A stretch of 14,988 bases of DNA from the NCBI GenBank assembly GCA_002359055.1, contig DEQC01000075.1:274-15261 (forward strand), read 5' to 3'. The translations under genes were made by a program, and so were the position numbers. This document shows, piece after piece, positions 12,923-14,988 of the stretch. Source of the DNA: Flavobacteriales bacterium UBA3376. GTDB taxonomy: Bacteria > Bacteroidota > Bacteroidia > Flavobacteriales > Weeksellaceae. The notes under the pieces are model-generated. The model made no database searches and was not told where the DNA came from. It worked only from the letters and a program-made list of their open reading frames with translations. Positions within the stretch are counted from its first letter, which is position 1. Each line of letters starts with the position of its first letter.

Positions 12923-14323
12923 TTATTGTTTAGTCAATGGTAAATTTTGACTTTTCCATTCTTTCATTCCACCCATATAATTTTTCAATTGAGTGAAACC
13001 ATTTCTTTCAAGAATCGTGTAAGCAATGGTTGATCTCGCACCTGCTTGGCAATAAATCACTGTTGGTTTATTTTTATCGAGTTTATCCAAGTTATCTTCG
13101 ATATGACCCACAAACACATGAGTGGCTCCTTCTACCAATCCTCCATCGACTTCTGATTGATTTCTAACATCTAAAATCTGAACATTCTCTTTGGTCAATT
13201 CTTTTTTGAATGCTTCTAAATCGATGAAATCTCCTTTTTTCAATTCTAAACCAAGTTCTTTTAAATCAGCTGGACTATAATATCCGTGGATGTTATCCAA
13301 TCCAATTCTCATCAACTTTCTGGTCAAATCTTCGATTTTATTGTCTTCACAAATCAATACAAAGCTCTCGTCATAATTCATGAACCAACCCATCCAAGTT
13401 GAAAAAGCATTTCCACCCACAATATTTAAACTGTTTGGAACATAAGCTTTGGCAAATTCCATATTGCTTCTCGTATCGATAATTTTCATTCCTTCATTAT
13501 AAGCAGTCAAGAATTCTTCTTTGGTCAACTTTTTATGCTTAGGAACTTCGGTCAACAATGGACGATCAACTTTGTTGAGGTGTTTCATCATTGCAAAATA
13601 TTTCGGAGGCTCTGGTTGTCCATCCAACAATTCGTTAATGAATCCATTTTTATCATCTTTAAATTGCAATGCCCAGTTTCTAACTTTTTCGTATCCAACG
13701 GTTGAACTTGGAACAGAACCCAAAGCTTTTCCACAAGCTGAACCCGCTCCATGAGCAGACCAAACTTGAACAAAATCAGGTAATTTCTGGAATTTCTCTA
13801 ACGACTGATACATTTGTTCAGCACCTTCTTCTTTAGTGCCCATAATTCCTGCTGCTTTTTCTAACAAATCAGGTCGTCCTACATCACCAACAAATACAAA
13901 ATCACCTGTGAAAATCATAACGGGCTCATCTGAAGCTGGATGATCTGTCAAAAGAAAACTTATACTTTCAGGTGTATGTCCAGGTGTATGCATCACTTCG
14001 AAACTTAAATTTCCTACTTTGATAACATCGCCATCTTTCAGTCCTATATGGTCAAATTCATATTGCCAATCTTCTCCTCCTTCGTCCGATAAATACATCT
14101 TAGCACCAGTGATAGCAGCCAACTCACGAGATCCTGATAAATAATCTGCGTGTATATGAGTTTCTGTGATATGGGTAATTCTTAAATTGTTTTGTTTTGC
14201 AATTTCAACATAAGTATCTACATCTCTCTTTGCATCGATAACAATGGCTTCACCAGTTACTTGACAACCTACCAAATAACTTCCTTGCGCTAAGCTCTTA
14301 TCATAAATGTGTTCAAAAAACAT
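12923..14323 (-). CDS. MBL-fold persulfide-dioxygenase-like protein fused to two rhodanese domains (CstB-like)
   Basis: Residues about 1-245 form an ETHE1-type metallo-beta-lactamase fold: THIHADYLSG (His56, His58, Asp60), TPGHTPES (His116), FTGDFVF (Asp141) and WSAHGAG (His191). The Fe(II) ligands are expected to be His56, His116 and Asp141. A GSACGK motif with Cys197 corresponds, as I recall, to the reactive Cys of CstB. Two rhodanese domains follow. The first (about 263-355) has Cys325 in an ICEDN context without the usual C-x3-R loop and may be inactive. The second (about 370-466) has a canonical YCQAGARS loop with Cys425. The overall three-domain plan and length (466 versus about 444) match CstB-type persulfide dioxygenase-sulfurtransferases, which oxidise persulfides to sulfite and/or thiosulfate. 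It is flanked by OsmC and rhodanese genes on the same strand. Confidence 0.88.
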   Translation of the reverse strand: MFFEHIYDKSLAQGSYLVGCQVTGEAIVIDAKRDVDTYVEIAKQNNLRITHITETHIHADYLSGSRELAAITGAKMYLSDEGGEDWQYEFDHIGLKDGDVIKVGNLSFEVMHTPGHTPESISFLLTDHPASDEPVMIFTGDFVFVGDVGRPDLLEKAAGIMGTKEEGAEQMYQSLEKFQKLPDFVQVWSAHGAGSACGKALGSVPSSTVGYEKVRNWALQFKDDKNGFINELLDGQPEPPKYFAMMKHLNKVDRPLLTEVPKHKKLTKEEFLTAYNEGMKIIDTRSNMEFAKAYVPNSLNIVGGNAFSTWMGWFMNYDESFVLICEDNKIEDLTRKLMRIGLDNIHGYYSPADLKELGLELKKGDFIDLEAFKKELTKENVQILDVRNQSEVDGGLVEGATHVFVGHIEDNLDKLDKNKPTVIYCQAGARSTIAYTILERNGFTQLKNYMGGMKEWKSQNLPLTKQ

Positions 14324-14399
14324 GTCTTTTTAATTTAATTGATTTTTTACCACTCTAATTAGAATGTAAATATCGAACTTTTATTACTTCTAAAATATG

Positions 14400-14846
14400 T
14401 TAATCTATCATATTTTTAATTTTCGGATCCAGAAACACTTTAGTTTTCATAGAGTTCGTGACTAAACAATGCTTGTTGGTCATCTCAAAAACTCGCATCG
14501 CTCGTTTCGAATCCTTCTCTGCATCGACCAATTGAATCAAAGGTTTTATCGTTGCTTCTGTGATTAAAAATTGCTTATCGATTCTCTCCATTTTGATGAT
14601 AGTTTTGCATTCAAAACTTTCGAATTCTAACTTTGAATTTTCTGCAATTGACAAAAAAGTCGTCATAAAACAACTATTGATTGCCGCTGCATATAGATGT
14701 TCGGGTGACCAAATATTTGGAACTCCTTTTGGAAATTCTGGCGGCGTTGCAACTTCAATGGTTTCAGACAAACTCGATGCACTCAATTCGCCTATTCTTC
14801 CTTCCTTCCACTTTAAATCAACTTCATAAAAATGATGGTTCGACAT
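14400..14846 (-). CDS. OsmC-family thiol peroxidase-like protein (148 aa)
   Basis: The sequence follows the OsmC fold from about 6 to 140. An N-terminal beta region is followed by SPEHLYAAAINSCFMTTF with the peroxidatic Cys59, and a second helix region carries the resolving Cys127 (NKHCLVTNS). Cys80 (FECKT) is an additional cysteine. Both conserved cysteines are present, so the protein could reduce organic hydroperoxides or persulfides; OsmC homologues have been linked to both. It is the first gene of the leftward cluster, 76 bp before the CstB-like gene, so it may share that transcript. The size is normal for the family. Confidence 0.88.
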   Translation of the reverse strand: MSNHHFYEVDLKWKEGRIGELSASSLSETIEVATPPEFPKGVPNIWSPEHLYAAAINSCFMTTFLSIAENSKLEFESFECKTIIKMERIDKQFLITEATIKPLIQLVDAEKDSKRAMRVFEMTNKHCLVTNSMKTKVFLDPKIKNMID

Positions 14847-14988
14847 ATTAATTTTTTTTAAAAGTTATTATTTAAACTTCAGTAAAATTAAACGTATTCA
14901 CGCCCATCCACAGTTACATTGGTTACATTAAAAACTGAAGAATCAATGATTTAAATTTTAATTTATTCAATTTAAAAATAAGAGTATT
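14847..14988. other. Gene-free right edge, probable promoter region
   Basis: This AT-rich stretch holds no open frame that looks like a gene. It lies upstream of the OsmC gene and should contain its promoter. The closest match to the -7 element on the minus strand is TACGTTTA, which is imperfect and lacks a good TTG partner. A short tandem TTACATTGGTTACATT is present but of no clear use. The region continues outside the window. Confidence 0.3.

Noticed and set aside
14930..14955. Tandem TTACATT repeat as a direct-repeat operator
   Set aside because: Only two short copies in AT-rich DNA; likely by chance.
1..14988. CRISPR arrays, rRNA and tRNA genes, insertion sequences
   Set aside because: No regularly spaced repeats, no rRNA-like or cloverleaf sequence, and no transposase were found on either strand.

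Overview
The window looks like a chromosomal segment of a low-GC Bacteroidota bacterium, most likely from the Flavobacteriia side. Four things suggest this: the AT-rich base composition, several Bacteroidota-type promoters (TTG, 18-19 bp, TAnnTTTG), the lack of Shine-Dalgarno sequences, and the many small secreted proteins and lipoproteins typical of the phylum. I cannot assign a genus from the sequence alone.

Region 1 (1-2790, minus strand) has a phage or mobile-element character. Transcription starts near 2650 and runs leftward. The first gene encodes a basic, phage-type replication-initiation-like protein, and the second a DnaC-like AAA+ helicase loader. They are followed by a chain of very small, overlapping genes: two zinc-ribbon proteins, a basic 64-residue protein, a 30-residue membrane peptide, a 59-residue protein, a 69-residue lipoprotein and a gene that runs off the left edge. 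Most junctions are ATGA overlaps or gaps of a few bases. Three of the small genes are easily missed because the longest open frame at the locus is the wrong one or is too long. To the right of the first gene are an 8-bp dyad touching its start and, on the plus strand, a two-hairpin structure ending in a U-tract.

Region 2 (2790-8110) is a patch of secreted, lipoprotein and membrane genes of unknown function. It holds a secreted protein with an apparent homopolymer frameshift, a truncated WG-repeat protein, a large WG-repeat lipoprotein with a small secreted protein 16 bp downstream, a pair of membrane proteins, and a lipoprotein with a carboxypeptidase-regulatory-like domain.

Region 3 (8290-11070) is a complete two-component system. 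A TPR-containing sensor histidine kinase with a HisKA_3 core overlaps a NarL/LuxR-type response regulator by 20 bp. A good Bacteroidota promoter lies in front of the pair and a hairpin lies behind it.

Region 4 (11080-14850, minus strand) begins, in transcription order, with what looks like a sulfur/persulfide-handling cluster: an OsmC-family protein, an MBL-fold persulfide-dioxygenase-like protein fused to two rhodanese domains (CstB-like), a single-domain rhodanese, and an overlapping TPMT/HOL-type methyltransferase. A four-helix membrane protein with a His/Cys metal-site-like tail follows.

No tRNA, rRNA, CRISPR array, integrase or transposase was seen.
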